64,000 bases of DNA from Paragemmobacter straminiformis (GCF_014243445.1 NZ_JACLQD010000002.1:620001-684000), one strand, 5' to 3'; positions 8,106 through 17,826 are shown, counted from the first letter of the stretch. Program-made: numbers and translations. The notes: generated from the letters alone by a model not told the origin.

Positions 8106-8270
8106 ATGTTGAACGTGATCGAAACGCTGAAAACCGCCGCCGCCAACCGGGCATCCTATCGGCGGACGCGGGACGAGATCGCCCGCCTGCCGCGCGACAT
8201 CGCGCTTGATCTGGGGATCTTCCCCGAAGATGCAAGCCAGATCGCATGGGCTGCCGTCTACGGCAAATAA
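8106..8270 (+). CDS. DUF1127 family small protein
   Basis: A 54-residue protein with the DUF1127 core: an N-terminal amphipathic helix (ETLKTAAANRASYRRTRDEIARLPRDIALDLGI) with an Arg-rich stretch and the closing FPEDASQIAWAAVYGK. The ATG at 8106 follows AAAGGA at a good distance, though the frame is open upstream. Small DUF1127 proteins in alphaproteobacteria have been tied to RNA handling and to carbon and phosphate physiology; the exact role here is unknown. It is monocistronic, with a strong terminator. Confidence 0.88.
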   Translation: MLNVIETLKTAAANRASYRRTRDEIARLPRDIALDLGIFPEDASQIAWAAVYGK

Positions 8271-8297
8271 GGAATTCGGGCGCCATCGGTGCCGGAG

Positions 8298-8322
8298 CGG
8301 GGGGCAAACGCCCCCCGTTTTT
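8298..8322 (+). terminator. Rho-independent terminator after the DUF1127 gene
   Basis: CGGGGGGC (8298-8305), loop AAAC, GCCCCCCG (8310-8317), then T5. Confidence 0.88.
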
Positions 8323-8326
8323 CGTT

Positions 8327-8818
8327 TCAGCCGAGCTTTTTCTTCAGTGCGTCGACGACCGGAGGGGTCACGAACTTGGACACATCGCCGCCGAGGCGGG
8401 CGATTTCCTTGACCAGTTTCGAGGCAATTGCCTGACGGCGGGCATCGGCCATCATGAAAACGGTCTCGATGCTGGCGTCCAGGGCACGGTTCATGCCGAC
8501 CATCTGGAATTCGTATTCGAAATCGGCCACGGCGCGCAGGCCGCGCACGATGACGGTGGCGCCGACATCGCGGGCGCAATCGATCAGCAGGTTCTCGAAC
8601 GGGTGGACGACGATTTCGCCGCCCGTCTTGGCGACGATGGCGGCGCATTCGGCTTCGACCATCGCGACGCGCTCTTCGAGCGAGAACATCGGCCCCTTGT
8701 CGCGGTTGATGGCGACGCCGATCACCAAGCGGTCGACCAGCGCCATCGCGCGCTGGATGATATCGACATGACCCAGCGTGATCGGGTCGAAGGTTCCCGG
8801 ATAAAGGCCGATGCGCAT
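8327..8818 (-). CDS. coaD: Phosphopantetheine adenylyltransferase
   Basis: A 163-residue CoaD, which adenylates 4'-phosphopantetheine in coenzyme A biosynthesis in the cytoplasm. The nucleotidyltransferase motif GTFDPITLGH is at residues 8-17; VIVRGLRAVADFEYEFQM is the second signature, and the ISSSLVKEI-equivalent reads IASKLVKEIARLGGD. The length is typical. The upstream region on the minus strand (8819-8890) separates it from the CBS gene. Confidence 0.97.
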   Translation of the reverse strand: MRIGLYPGTFDPITLGHVDIIQRAMALVDRLVIGVAINRDKGPMFSLEERVAMVEAECAAIVAKTGGEIVVHPFENLLIDCARDVGATVIVRGLRAVADFEYEFQMVGMNRALDASIETVFMMADARRQAIASKLVKEIARLGGDVSKFVTPPVVDALKKKLG

Positions 8819-8890
8819 GGGTCCCCCTGCCCTGTCAACTGGCTTGCACGCAACAATATTGCGCCGTGCGATGCAAGGTGAAAACGGGGG

Positions 8891-9328
8891 TCAGAAGCCC
8901 TTGATCATGCCTTCGAGCGCGTCCTTTTCCATCGCCAGTTCCATCAGTCGCGCCTTGACCACATCGCCGATCGAGATGAGGCCGATCATCTGGTCGCCCT
9001 CCATCACCGGCATGTGGCGGAAGCGGCCGTCGGTCATTTTCTGCAAGACCTCGTCGGCCTTGTCGTCGCGGCGGCATGAGGTGATGGTCGAGGTCATGAC
9101 GGTATCGACGCTGTCGGTCATGCAGGCGGCCCCGCGGCGGCCAAGTTCGCGCACGATATCGCGTTCCGACAGAATCCCCGCAACGCGCTTGCCGTCGGAC
9201 GAGACGATGACAGCCCCGATGCGGCGGGAGGACAGAAGCTCGGCCGCTTTGGCAAGGCTGGTTCCGGGCGGAACCGTCACCACGCCATCGTCGGATTTGG
9301 ATTTCAGGATCTGGCTTACATGCATCAT
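8891..9328 (-). CDS. CBS domain protein
   Basis: A 145-residue protein made of two CBS repeats: the first about residues 1-65 (VTVPPGTSLAKAAELLSSRRIGAVIVSS... GILSERDIVREL) and the second about 75-135 (TITSCRRDDKADEVLQKMTDGRFRHMPVMEGDQMIGLISIGDVVKARL). Such stand-alone CBS pairs bind adenosyl ligands and modulate partner enzymes. The partner is not evident from the neighbours. A TTGACA-like -35 element lies just upstream on the minus strand (about 9385-9405). Confidence 0.9.
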   Translation of the reverse strand: MMHVSQILKSKSDDGVVTVPPGTSLAKAAELLSSRRIGAVIVSSDGKRVAGILSERDIVRELGRRGAACMTDSVDTVMTSTITSCRRDDKADEVLQKMTDGRFRHMPVMEGDQMIGLISIGDVVKARLMELAMEKDALEGMIKGF

Positions 9329-9410
9329 GGACCTCCCGTTCCGAGCCGCAATGCCTCAGCGTCAGCCCGCAGACAGGAGTCTGTCAAGCAAAGGATTGTC
9401 AAAACGGGAC

Positions 9411-10316
9411 TCAGACAGCGCGTTCGAGGCGGGCCATCTCGGCCCGGATGCCGCTGGCGAGAAGGTCGGCAAAGCGGTTGAGCCGTTCGACGCGGCCATC
9501 ATCGGCGTGGCGGATCAGCCAGAAGGCGCGGGTCAGGCTGATGCGGTCGGGGATCACACGGACAAGTTCGGGCGCGGCGGGAAGGGCGAAGTCATGCACG
9601 ATGCCGACCCCTGCCCCGCAGCGCAGCCAGTTCAGTTGCACCGAGACCGAGTTCGAGGCGAGCGGCACCTGCCCCGCGCCGATTTCCGAAAGGTAGTCGA
9701 GTTCCTTGTCGAAGATCATGTCGGGGATGTAGCCGATCAGGCGGTGCGCCCGCAGATCTTCGGGGGCGCGAATCGGGTCGTGCCGCGACAGGTAGTCGGG
9801 GTGGGCGGCAAGGTGCAGGCGGTAGTCGGTGAGTTTCTGCACCGTCAGGCGGCCCGCCGTCGGGCGGCTGACGGCGATGGCCATATCGGCCTCGCGTTTG
9901 GAGAGGTTGAACACGCGCGGAAGGGCGACGATCTGCACCTCGAGCCCCGGATTGGCGTCGCAGATGGCGGCGAGGACCTGTGGCAGCAGGTAGTTGGCGC
10001 AGCCGTCGGGCGCACCGATGCGGATCTGGCCCGACAGGCCTTCGGGACCGGAAAGCGCCTCGCGCGCGCCCTCCATCGCGGATTCGGCGCGTTCGGCATG
10101 CGAAAGCAGGCGGGTGCCTTCCTCGGTCAGGGCGTAGCCTTGGGGAGATTTGGCGAAAAGACGCGCGCCCATCGCCTCTTCCAGACGCGCGATGCGGCGG
10201 CCCACGGTGGCGGGGTCGATCTTGAGCCGCTTGCCCGCCGCAGACAGGCTTTCGCTGCGGGCCACGGCAAGAAAGATGCGAAGGTCGTCCCAGTCCAAAA
10301 CCGCCTCGTAAAACAT
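9411..10316 (-). CDS. LysR family transcriptional regulator, divergent from mmsA
   Basis: A 301-residue LysR regulator. The winged HTH is at the N-terminus (DWDDLRIFLAVARSESLSAAGKRLKIDPATVGRRIARLEEAMGARLFAKSPQGYALTEEG) and the effector-binding domain follows from about residue 90. The start at 10316 (MFYEAVLDWDD) is the first ATG that fits the family; the ribosome site is weak, and a TTG a few codons later is possible. Its start lies opposite mmsA across a 218-base spacer full of dyads, the usual layout when a LysR protein controls the divergent gene. Control of mmsA is inference. Confidence 0.9.
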   Translation of the reverse strand: MFYEAVLDWDDLRIFLAVARSESLSAAGKRLKIDPATVGRRIARLEEAMGARLFAKSPQGYALTEEGTRLLSHAERAESAMEGAREALSGPEGLSGQIRIGAPDGCANYLLPQVLAAICDANPGLEVQIVALPRVFNLSKREADMAIAVSRPTAGRLTVQKLTDYRLHLAAHPDYLSRHDPIRAPEDLRAHRLIGYIPDMIFDKELDYLSEIGAGQVPLASNSVSVQLNWLRCGAGVGIVHDFALPAAPELVRVIPDRISLTRAFWLIRHADDGRVERLNRFADLLASGIRAEMARLERAV

Positions 10317-10342
10317 CGGTAGGGGCGCGCCCGAACCGAGGG

Positions 10343-10424
10343 GTGGGTGCACGTATACGTGCGCCCGCCCCGTGGGGGCGGGTCGGGCGCGCCCCGTGGC
10401 TTTGGGCCACGGGGCAATCCCTAT
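10343..10424. promoter_or_regulatory. Cluster of dyads between lysR and mmsA
   Basis: The spacer holds a perfect 14-base palindrome GCACGTATACGTGC (about 10350-10363), a hairpin CCCGCCCC/GGGGCGGG, and a hairpin CCCCGTGGC/GCCACGGGG (about 10395-10420). They are candidate operators or REP-like elements for the divergent lysR-mmsA pair. Confidence 0.5.
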
Positions 10425-10534
10425 CGTTACGCTTCCGGCGTCCTGCAAAAATGCAAAACGCTTTTGCCATATCTTCTCTGTTTCAGGCATTTCCGCAAGG
10501 CTATTGTCAGCCCAACGCAATCGGAGGGATTCCC

Positions 10535-12034
10535 ATGAAAGAGATCGGTCACTGGATCAACGGCAAGCATGTTCCCGGCACCTCGGGCCGCTTTGCCGAT
10601 GTGTTCAACCCCGCAACGGGCGAAGTGCAGGCGCGCGTGGCGCTGGCCACCAAGGCCGAGCTTGACGCCGCCACCGCCGATGCGGCCAAGGCGCAGGTCA
10701 AATGGGGCGCCACGAACCCGCAGCGCCGCGCGCGGGTGATGATGGAATTCGTCCGCCTGTTGAACCGCGACATGCAGAAACTGGCCGAAGTGCTTTCGTC
10801 GGAACATGGCAAGACCGTGCCTGACGCCAAGGGCGACATCCAGCGCGGTCTGGAAGTGATCGAGTTCTGCATCGGCGCGCCGCATATGCTGAAGGGTGAA
10901 TTCACCGACAGCGCCGGCCCCGGCATCGACATGTATTCCATGCGCCAGCCCATCGGTGTGGCGGCGGGCATCACGCCCTTCAACTTTCCGGCGATGATCC
11001 CGCTGTGGAAGATGGGCCCCGCCCTGTCCTGCGGCAATGCCTTCATCCTCAAGCCGTCCGAGCGCGACCCGTCGGTTCCGCTGATGCTGGCCGAGCTGTT
11101 CCAAGAGGCCGGTCTGCCCGATGGCGTGTTGCAGGTCGTGAACGGCGACAAGGAATCGGTCGATGCGATCCTTGACAACCCGCTGATCGCGGGGATCGGC
11201 TTTGTCGGTTCGACGCCGATCGCCGAATACATCTATGGGCGCGGCTGCTCGAACGGCAAGCGCGTGCAGTGCTTCGGCGGGGCCAAGAACCATATGATCA
11301 TCATGCCGGATGCCGACATGGACCAGGCCGCCGACGCGCTGGTCGGTGCGGGCTATGGTGCGGCCGGCGAACGCTGCATGGCGATTTCGGTTGCCGTGCC
11401 GGTGGGTGATGAAACCGCCGACCGGCTGATCGAAAAGCTGATCCCGCGGATCGAGAAGCTGAAGGTCGGCCCCTATACCGGCGGCAATGATATCGACTAT
11501 GGCCCGGTGGTGACCGCTGCGGCCAAGGCCAATATCCTGAAGCTGGTGGAATCGGGCGTGGCGCAGGGCGCGAAGCTGGTGGTCGATGGCCGTGGCTTCA
11601 AGCTGCAAGGCTACGAGAACGGCTTCTTCGTCGGCCCGCATCTTTTCGACCATGTCACCACCGACATGGACATCTATCGCAAAGAGATTTTCGGGCCGGT
11701 CCTTTCGACCGTCCGCGCCAAGACCTACGAGGAAGCTCTGGGCTATGCGATGGACCATGAATACGGCAACGGCACCGCGATCTTCACCCGCGACGGCGAC
11801 ACGGCGCGCGATTTCGCCGCCCGCGTCAACGTCGGCATGATCGGGATCAACGTGCCGATCCCGGTTCCGCTGGCCTATCACACCTTTGGCGGGTGGAAGA
11901 AATCGGCCTTTGGTGACCTGAACCAGCACGGGCCTGATTCCTTCCGCTTCTACACGCGGACCAAGACGATCACCTCGCGCTGGCCTTCGGGCATCAAGGA
12001 AGGTGCATCGTTGAATTTCAAGCCGATGGATTGA
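10535..12034 (+). CDS. mmsA: Methylmalonate-semialdehyde dehydrogenase (CoA-acylating)
   Basis: A 499-residue aldehyde dehydrogenase of the MmsA/IolA type, which converts methylmalonate semialdehyde or malonate semialdehyde to propionyl- or acetyl-CoA in valine and inositol breakdown. Visible are PIGVAAGITPFNFPAM, the NAD-binding KPSERDPSVP, FGGAKNHMIIMPDADMD, the catalytic Cys281 in GERCMAISVAV, and FGGWKKSAFGD. The invariant general-base Glu of other ALDHs is replaced in this subfamily by the FGGAKNH motif. The ATG at 10535 follows CGGAGGGA. No mmsB or valine genes are adjacent. Confidence 0.95.
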   Translation: MKEIGHWINGKHVPGTSGRFADVFNPATGEVQARVALATKAELDAATADAAKAQVKWGATNPQRRARVMMEFVRLLNRDMQKLAEVLSSEHGKTVPDAKGDIQRGLEVIEFCIGAPHMLKGEFTDSAGPGIDMYSMRQPIGVAAGITPFNFPAMIPLWKMGPALSCGNAFILKPSERDPSVPLMLAELFQEAGLPDGVLQVVNGDKESVDAILDNPLIAGIGFVGSTPIAEYIYGRGCSNGKRVQCFGGAKNHMIIMPDADMDQAADALVGAGYGAAGERCMAISVAVPVGDETADRLIEKLIPRIEKLKVGPYTGGNDIDYGPVVTAAAKANILKLVESGVAQGAKLVVDGRGFKLQGYENGFFVGPHLFDHVTTDMDIYRKEIFGPVLSTVRAKTYEEALGYAMDHEYGNGTAIFTRDGDTARDFAARVNVGMIGINVPIPVPLAYHTFGGWKKSAFGDLNQHGPDSFRFYTRTKTITSRWPSGIKEGASLNFKPMD

Positions 12035-12057
12035 GCCTGACGGCATAAACCAAAGTG

Positions 12058-12086
12058 CAAAGGGCCGCCTATAGGGTGGCCCTTTG
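12058..12086 (+). terminator. Rho-independent terminator after mmsA
   Basis: A 12-base stem with one G.T wobble, CAAAGGGCCGCC (12058-12069) against GGGTGGCCCTTTG, with loop TATA. Confidence 0.8.
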
Positions 12087-12154
12087 TCATTCTTGGCCTT
12101 GCCTGCGGAGGGTGCAGCCTGTTTCATTCGGGCAAGTTTCGAAGGGTGGTGCGT

Positions 12155-12793
12155 ATGGACTGGATCGGTCGTGTGGGGCCGCTGTCAGAGGCGGCGCGGA
12201 CGGAATTGGCAGGATTGCCGAAGCGGAGTTTGCCAAGGGGCATCGACCTTTTCGCCCCCGGCGATACGGCGCAGGGGTATCCGGTGCTGCTATCGGGGCG
12301 GGTCGAGGTGTTTCTGACCGGACCGAACGGGCGCGAGATTCTGCTTTACGCGGTCGAGCCGGGGCAATCCTGCGTGCAGACGACCTTGGGGCTTTTGGGC
12401 GACGAACCCTATACGGGGGCTGCGACCACGGTGGCCGATTGCGAGACCGTCATCATACCGAAGGCGATGTTCCTGCGGCTGATGGATGCCGACGCGGGGT
12501 TCCGGTCCTTTGTGCTGCGGTCCTTCGGGCAGCGGATGGCGGATTTGACGCGGCTGCTGGAATCGGTCGCCTTTGGCCGTGTCGATGCGCGGCTGGCGTC
12601 GGTCTTGCTGGACCTGGCCGAGGGGCATGTGGTGCGGGCCACACAGTCCGAGATCGCGGCGCGGATCGGGTCGGCGCGCGAGGTCGTGTCGCGCAAGCTC
12701 GATTCCTTTGCCAAATCGGGTTGGGTGACCACGGAACGCGGCGAGGTGCATCTGCGCGACCCTGCCGCCCTGCGCCGTGCGGCGGCCACCTGA
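12155..12793 (+). CDS. Crp/Fnr family transcriptional regulator
   Basis: A 212-residue regulator with an N-terminal cyclic-nucleotide-binding-like beta barrel (residues 20-120, LFAPGDTAQGYPVLLSGRVEVFL) and a C-terminal HTH_Crp domain (RATQSEIAARIGSAREVVSRKL, about residues 158-180). There is no N-terminal four-Cys cluster, so it is not an FNR-type oxygen sensor; one Cys in EPGQSCVQTT could serve as a redox residue. The ATG at 12155 has GAAGGG at 9 bases; a GTG at 12146 is less likely. The small DUF2892 membrane gene follows on the same strand, and Crp-like regulators often accompany such genes in sulfur or redox loci. Confidence 0.9.
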   Translation: MDWIGRVGPLSEAARTELAGLPKRSLPRGIDLFAPGDTAQGYPVLLSGRVEVFLTGPNGREILLYAVEPGQSCVQTTLGLLGDEPYTGAATTVADCETVIIPKAMFLRLMDADAGFRSFVLRSFGQRMADLTRLLESVAFGRVDARLASVLLDLAEGHVVRATQSEIAARIGSAREVVSRKLDSFAKSGWVTTERGEVHLRDPAALRRAAAT

Positions 12794-12890
12794 CCACGTG
12801 ACCCCGTGTCCAGATCAATACGGGACGGCGGCGAATCTGTTACCCTTTGCGTGACCCGCCTGAGCGGGCCGTTGGCAAAGGATCGGGAAC

Positions 12891-13100
12891 ATGCTGAAGA
12901 CGAACGTCGGACCCCTTGATCGGACCTTGCGTGTCATCCTCGGGCTGGTGTTGCTCGGGGCTTTCTTTTTCGGCAAGGGCGAGGGGCCGTGGCATTACGC
13001 GCTGCTGATCGGCGTGGTGCCGCTGGCAACGGCTGCGGTGTCGAATTGCCCGCTGTACAGCGTTCTGGGACTGTCGACCTGCCCTGTAAAACGGGGCTGA
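12891..13100 (+). CDS. DUF2892 (YgaP-like) membrane protein
   Basis: A 69-residue protein of the DUF2892 family: amphipathic start MLKTNVGPLDRTLRVILGLVLL, two transmembrane helices (about residues 13-30 and 38-55) and the closing NCPLYSVLGLSTCPVK with two Cys. The family is often fused to or next to rhodanese domains. The Crp-like regulator 98 bases upstream probably controls it. Confidence 0.9.
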   Translation: MLKTNVGPLDRTLRVILGLVLLGAFFFGKGEGPWHYALLIGVVPLATAAVSNCPLYSVLGLSTCPVKRG

Positions 13101-13105
13101 ACGGA

Positions 13106-13131
13106 AAAGGGCGGGGTTTCCCCCGCCCTTT
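13106..13131. terminator. Bidirectional hairpin terminator between the DUF2892 and NCS1 genes
   Basis: AAAGGGCGGGG (13106-13116) pairs with CCCCGCCCTTT (13121-13131) across loop TTTC. It lies between convergent genes. Confidence 0.8.
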
Positions 13132-13149
13132 GCATGTTGCGCCTGTCGG

Positions 13150-14598
13150 TCAGGCGGTTTGGGTGCGGGCCGCTTCACCGGCGCGCAGGGCGTAATAGAC
13201 CGCCCCGCCGATGCCCACGCCGAAGAACCAGCCATAGGTGCCCCACCATGCGGGCAACACGGTGGTGAAGGTCGGCAGGATCGACGAGAAGACCATGCCC
13301 ACGGCCAGCGCGATAAACGCCTTGGTGTGGAAACCGCCCGCGAACTTGAACTCGCCCTCTTCCTGATAGAGCGCGTTCACATCGAGGCGCCCTTTGCGGA
13401 TCAGGTAGTAGTCGACCATCATGATCCCGAAGATGGGGCCCATCGTCGAGCCGATGAAGTTGACGAAATGGGCGGCACCGGTTTCCCACGGGGCCCAGGG
13501 GTAAAGCACCAGCGCGATGCCGGCCGCGATGTATCCGCCCTTCTTGAAGTCGATCTGGCGCGGAAAGACGTTGGCAAAGTCGAAGGCGGGCGAGACGAAG
13601 TTCGCCACGACGTTGATGCCCAGCGTGGCGACCGCAAAGGTCAGCGCGGCAAGCAGCGCAAGGAACCACGAGTCGAACTTGGCAGAGATGGCTTCGGGGT
13701 GCAGAAGCACCTCGCCATAGACCGAGAAGGCGGCGGTGGTGGTGACGCCTGCGACAAGGCAGAAGGCCAGCAGGTTGATCGGCAGGCCCCAGAGATTGCC
13801 CTTGCGCAGCGCAGCCTCGCTGGTGGCATAGCGCGAGAAGTCGCAGAAGTTGAGGTAGAGCGCCGCGAAATAGGTGATCCAGGTCGCGGCAACGGCGGCA
13901 AGGGCGGCAAAGCTGCCCGGAGTGCCCGGAACGCCGGCATCGGCGGTGGCCTTGAGCAGCACGTCCTGCGGGATTTCCGACCCGAACGAGAAGGTGCCGG
14001 ATTTGATGACCAGATAGGTCGCAAGCACCAGCATCATCGCCCAGACGGCGGGGCCGGCCCAATCCTGGAACTTGCGCACGGTTTCCATGCCGCGCTGGAT
14101 GATCAGCAGTTGGGCGGCCCAGACGATGACGTAGCAGATCACCTCGAGCGTGGAATGGCCGAGGAAATGGCTGGTCTGGTGGAATTCCAGAAGCGCGGGC
14201 GAGCGGACGAGCAGCGCCACGATGGCACCCCCTGCCGCTGCGGTCTGCGCGCCATACCAGAAGCAGGCGACGACCGCGCGGACAAGGGCGGGAATGTTCG
14301 CGCCGAAGGTGCCAAAGGAGGCGCGCGCCAGCACGGGGAACGGAACGCCGGTGCGGACGCCCGCATTGCCGACCATCGACATCAGCGCGAAGATCACCAG
14401 GGACCCGATGCCGATGGCGATCACGAAGTTGAGGAAGCTGCCGCAAAGCAGGAACAGGCTTGCGGCGAGGTAATAGCCCCAAAGGCTATGAACGTCGGAG
14501 GTCCAGACGTTGAAGATCGAGAAGGCTCCCCATTTCCGCTCGGTCGCGGGGGCCAGATCCTCGTTGTGAAGCGAGGGTGACGGATTGGTCAGTTTCAA
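13150..14598 (-). CDS. NCS1 family nucleobase:cation symporter
   Basis: A 482-residue permease of the NCS1 (cytosine/purine/hydantoin) family. The N-terminal signature NEDLAPATERKWGAFSIFNVWTSDVHS precedes about 12 membrane helices, with GVPFPVLARASFG in the TM3 region and NFCDFSRYA near the middle. The start is taken as TTG at 14598 with AGGAAGG nine bases upstream, because the frame above it lacks similarity. The substrate is not predictable; no purine, pyrimidine or hydantoin catabolic genes are adjacent. Confidence 0.9.
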   Translation of the reverse strand: MKLTNPSPSLHNEDLAPATERKWGAFSIFNVWTSDVHSLWGYYLAASLFLLCGSFLNFVIAIGIGSLVIFALMSMVGNAGVRTGVPFPVLARASFGTFGANIPALVRAVVACFWYGAQTAAAGGAIVALLVRSPALLEFHQTSHFLGHSTLEVICYVIVWAAQLLIIQRGMETVRKFQDWAGPAVWAMMLVLATYLVIKSGTFSFGSEIPQDVLLKATADAGVPGTPGSFAALAAVAATWITYFAALYLNFCDFSRYATSEAALRKGNLWGLPINLLAFCLVAGVTTTAAFSVYGEVLLHPEAISAKFDSWFLALLAALTFAVATLGINVVANFVSPAFDFANVFPRQIDFKKGGYIAAGIALVLYPWAPWETGAAHFVNFIGSTMGPIFGIMMVDYYLIRKGRLDVNALYQEEGEFKFAGGFHTKAFIALAVGMVFSSILPTFTTVLPAWWGTYGWFFGVGIGGAVYYALRAGEAARTQTA

Positions 14599-14845
14599 AG
14601 GCGTGTCCCTTCCTGTTATTTCGGGGCGCAGGCATAGGCCCGGCTGCCCCATGAGGCGACGGTTCCGGCTCTGTGGCCGGTTCAGCATGAGTCTTCGGCA
14701 AAGGCCGCAAAAAGCGGCGTCCGGCGAAAATGCGCGCAATGGGCCAACAGAGCAATGCCCGTAAATTGAGCATGACCTTTCGGATATTTTTGAAAAAGCT
14801 AGAGCGGAAACCGATCTTTACAGGCGGCTTTCCGCTAATTGCCCG

Positions 14846-17704
14846 CTATTCGGCCGCGACACGGCGCGGCTTGAGCGTGTCGCGCAGATAGCGGCCGGTG
14901 TGGCTGGCCTCGACCTTCGCCACATCCTCGGGCGTGCCTACGGCCACGATCTGCCCGCCGCCGTCGCCGCCTTCGGGACCGATGTCGATGATCCAGTCGG
15001 CGGTTTTGATAACGTCGAGGTTATGCTCGATCACCACGACCGTATTGCCCTGATCGACAAGTTCGTGCAGCACTTCAAGCAGTTTGCGGACATCCTCGAA
15101 ATGCAGGCCTGTGGTGGGTTCGTCGAGGATGTAGAGCGTGCGGCCCGTGGCGCGGCGCGACAGTTCCTTGGAGAGTTTGACGCGCTGCGCCTCTCCGCCC
15201 GAGAGGGTCGTCGCCTGTTGGCCGACCTTGATATAGCCAAGACCGACCTGACACAGCGCATCCATCTTTTCGCGGATGGCGGGCACGGCCTGAAAGAAGG
15301 TTTGCGCATCCTCGCAGGTCATGTCGAGAACATCGGCGATGCTTTTGTTCTTGAACTTCACTTCAAGGGTTTCGCGGTTGTAGCGCTGGCCCTTGCAGGT
15401 CTCGCAGGTGACATAGACGTCGGGCAGGAAGTGCATCTCGATCTTGATGACGCCATCGCCCTGACAGGCCTCGCAGCGCCCGCCCTTGACGTTGAAGCTG
15501 AAGCGTCCGGGCTGGTAGCCACGGGTTTTCGCCTCGGGCAGGCCGGCGAACCAGTCGCGGATGGGGGTGAAAGCGCCGGTATAGGTGGCGGGGTTCGACC
15601 GCGGGGTGCGGCCGATGGCACGCTGGTCGATGTCGATCACCTTGTCGAGATGCTCGAAGCCCTTGATCGTCTCGCAGGGCGCGGGGGTTTCGCGCGCCCC
15701 GTTCAGGCGGGTGGCGGCGGTCTTGAACAGGGTTTCGATGGTAAGCGTCGATTTGCCCCCGCCCGAAACGCCGGTGACGCAGACAAACATGCCAAGCGGG
15801 AATTCGGCGGTGACGTTTTGCAGGTTGTTGCCCGTCGCGCCGACCACGGTCAGCTTTTTCCCGCTGCCCTTGCGGCGCGTTTTCGGCACGGCGATTTCGC
15901 GGCGACCGGACAGGTATTGCCCTGTAAGGCTGGCGGGATCGGCCTCGATCTGCTGCGGTGTGCCGTGGGCGACGACGCGGCCGCCGTGAACGCCCGCGCC
16001 TGGGCCGATGTCAAAGACATAATCCGCCTCGCGGATGGCATCTTCGTCATGTTCCACGACCAGCACGGTATTGCCCTGATCGCGCAGGTTCTTCAGCGTG
16101 GTGAGCAGGCGGTCATTGTCGCGCTGGTGCAGGCCGATCGAGGGTTCGTCCAGCACGTAAAGCACGCCCGTCAGCCCCGAGCCGATTTGCGACGCAAGCC
16201 GGATGCGCTGGCTTTCCCCGCCCGACAGCGTGCCCGCATTGCGCGAGAGCGTCAGATAATTCAGCCCCACATTGACCAGAAAACCCAGCCGCTCGCGGAT
16301 TTCCTTGAGGATCGCGCGCGCGATCTCGTTCTTTTGCGGGCCAAGGCTGTCGGGCACGGTGCCGATCCAGGCGTAGGCCTCGGCAATCGACATGCGGACG
16401 ACCTGACCCACGTGCAGGCCCGCGATCTTGACGGCAAGGGCCTCGGGCTTGAGGCGGTAGCCGTGGCAGGTGCCGCAGTCGCGGTTGTTCTGGTAACGCT
16501 CGAACTCCTCGCGCACCCAGGAGCTGTCGGTTTCGCGGTAGCGGCGTTCCATGTTCGGGATCACGCCTTCGAAGACGCGCGACACCTCGTAGATGCGGCC
16601 GCCCTCGTCGTAGCGGAACTTGATCTCTTCCTCGCCCGAGCCGTGAAGGAACACTTGCTGCACCTTGGCGGGCAGGTCCTTCCACTTGGTCTTGCGGTCG
16701 AACTGGTAGTGTTTTGCCAGCGATTCGATGGTCTGGGTGAAATAGGGGGATTTCTGCTTGGACCAGGGCGCAAGCGCGCCTTGCAGCAGGGTCAGGCCCT
16801 GATCGGGCACGACAAGCCGTTCGTCGAAGAACAGTTCCACCCCGAGCCCGTCGCATGCGGGGCAAGCGCCGAAGGGGGCGTTGAACGAGAAGAGGCGCGG
16901 CTCGATTTCGGAAATGGTGAAGCCCGACACGGGGCAGGCGAATTTCTCGGAATAGGTGATGCGCTGGCCTTCGCCCTCGGCCGGGGCGGTTTCGATGATG
17001 GCGATGCCATCGGCAAGGTCGAGCGCGGTGCGGAAACTGTCGGCAAGGCGGGTCTGGATGCCGTCGCGCACCACGATGCGGTCAACCACCACATCGATGT
17101 TGTGGCGGAACTTCTTGTCGAGGGTGGGCGGCTCCTCGAGCTCGTAGAAGGCGCCGTTCACCTTGACGCGCTGGAAGCCCTGTTTGCGCAGTTCGAGAAA
17201 CTCTTTCTTATACTCGCCCTTGCGGTCGCGGATGATCGGGGCAAGCAGATAGGCGCGGCTGCCCTCCTCCATCGCCATGACGGCATCGACCATGTCCTGC
17301 ACCTGCATGGCGGTGATGGGCAGGCCGGTCGCGGGCGAAAAGGGCGTGCCGACGCGGGCGAACAAAAGGCGCATGTAGTCGTAGATTTCGGTGACGGTGC
17401 CGACCGTCGAGCGCGGGTTCTTCGAGGTGGTCTTCTGCTCGATCGAAATCGCGGGCGACAGGCCCGAGATATGGTCGACATCGGGCTTGCCCATCATGTC
17501 GAGGAACTGCCGCGCATAGGCCGAGAGGCTTTCGACATAACGGCGCTGGCCTTCGGCGTAGATCGTATCGAAGGCGAGCGAGGATTTGCCCGAGCCGGAC
17601 AGCCCCGTGATAACGACAAGCTGGTCGCGCGGGATGTCGACATCCACGCCCTTGAGGTTGTGTTCGCGCGCGCCCCGCACCTCGATGAACTTTTGCTCGG
17701 CCAT
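14846..17704 (-). CDS. uvrA: UvrABC system protein A
   Basis: A 952-residue excinuclease subunit that recognises bulky DNA lesions and loads UvrB. Two ABC ATPase halves are visible: Walker [10 protein letters not shown] near residue 34 and GVSGGGKST in the second half, signatures [12 protein letters not shown] and [12 protein letters not shown], and zinc-binding CPACDG and CEACQG...CETCKG. The length matches the family. A LexA-type SOS box lies about 63 bases before the start, so it is expected to be DNA-damage inducible. Confidence 0.98.
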   Translation of the reverse strand: MAEQKFIEVRGAREHNLKGVDVDIPRDQLVVITGLSGSGKSSLAFDTIYAEGQRRYVESLSAYARQFLDMMGKPDVDHISGLSPAISIEQKTTSKNPRSTVGTVTEIYDYMRLLFARVGTPFSPATGLPITAMQVQDMVDAVMAMEEGSRAYLLAPIIRDRKGEYKKEFLELRKQGFQRVKVNGAFYELEEPPTLDKKFRHNIDVVVDRIVVRDGIQTRLADSFRTALDLADGIAIIETAPAEGEGQRITYSEKFACPVSGFTISEIEPRLFSFNAPFGACPACDGLGVELFFDERLVVPDQGLTLLQGALAPWSKQKSPYFTQTIESLAKHYQFDRKTKWKDLPAKVQQVFLHGSGEEEIKFRYDEGGRIYEVSRVFEGVIPNMERRYRETDSSWVREEFERYQNNRDCGTCHGYRLKPEALAVKIAGLHVGQVVRMSIAEAYAWIGTVPDSLGPQKNEIARAILKEIRERLGFLVNVGLNYLTLSRNAGTLSGGESQRIRLASQIGSGLTGVLYVLDEPSIGLHQRDNDRLLTTLKNLRDQGNTVLVVEHDEDAIREADYVFDIGPGAGVHGGRVVAHGTPQQIEADPASLTGQYLSGRREIAVPKTRRKGSGKKLTVVGATGNNLQNVTAEFPLGMFVCVTGVSGGGKSTLTIETLFKTAATRLNGARETPAPCETIKGFEHLDKVIDIDQRAIGRTPRSNPATYTGAFTPIRDWFAGLPEAKTRGYQPGRFSFNVKGGRCEACQGDGVIKIEMHFLPDVYVTCETCKGQRYNRETLEVKFKNKSIADVLDMTCEDAQTFFQAVPAIREKMDALCQVGLGYIKVGQQATTLSGGEAQRVKLSKELSRRATGRTLYILDEPTTGLHFEDVRKLLEVLHELVDQGNTVVVIEHNLDVIKTADWIIDIGPEGGDGGGQIVAVGTPEDVAKVEASHTGRYLRDTLKPRRVAAE

Positions 17705-17766
17705 GCTATCCCCCGGCTATGCGTCAGAGATAGGTCACGCGGGGCGAGTCTCCAACCGAAAAAAGT

Positions 17767-17781
17767 GAACAAGTGGTGAAC
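17767..17781 (-). promoter_or_regulatory. LexA (SOS) box upstream of uvrA
   Basis: Read toward uvrA, the site is GTTC-ACCACTT-GTTC, an exact match to the alphaproteobacterial direct-repeat SOS box GTTC-N7-GTTC. It is 63-77 bases upstream of the start codon at 17704. Confidence 0.85.
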
Positions 17782-17826
17782 AAGAGGGCAACCGCCGTGA
17801 ACGCGCGCGATTTTCCTGGGGATGGA

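Noticed and set aside
14900-17779. A 959-codon open frame on the plus strand opposite uvrA
   Set aside because: It is the mirror of the high-GC codon bias of uvrA, has no recognisable motif, and uvrA is certain on the other strand.
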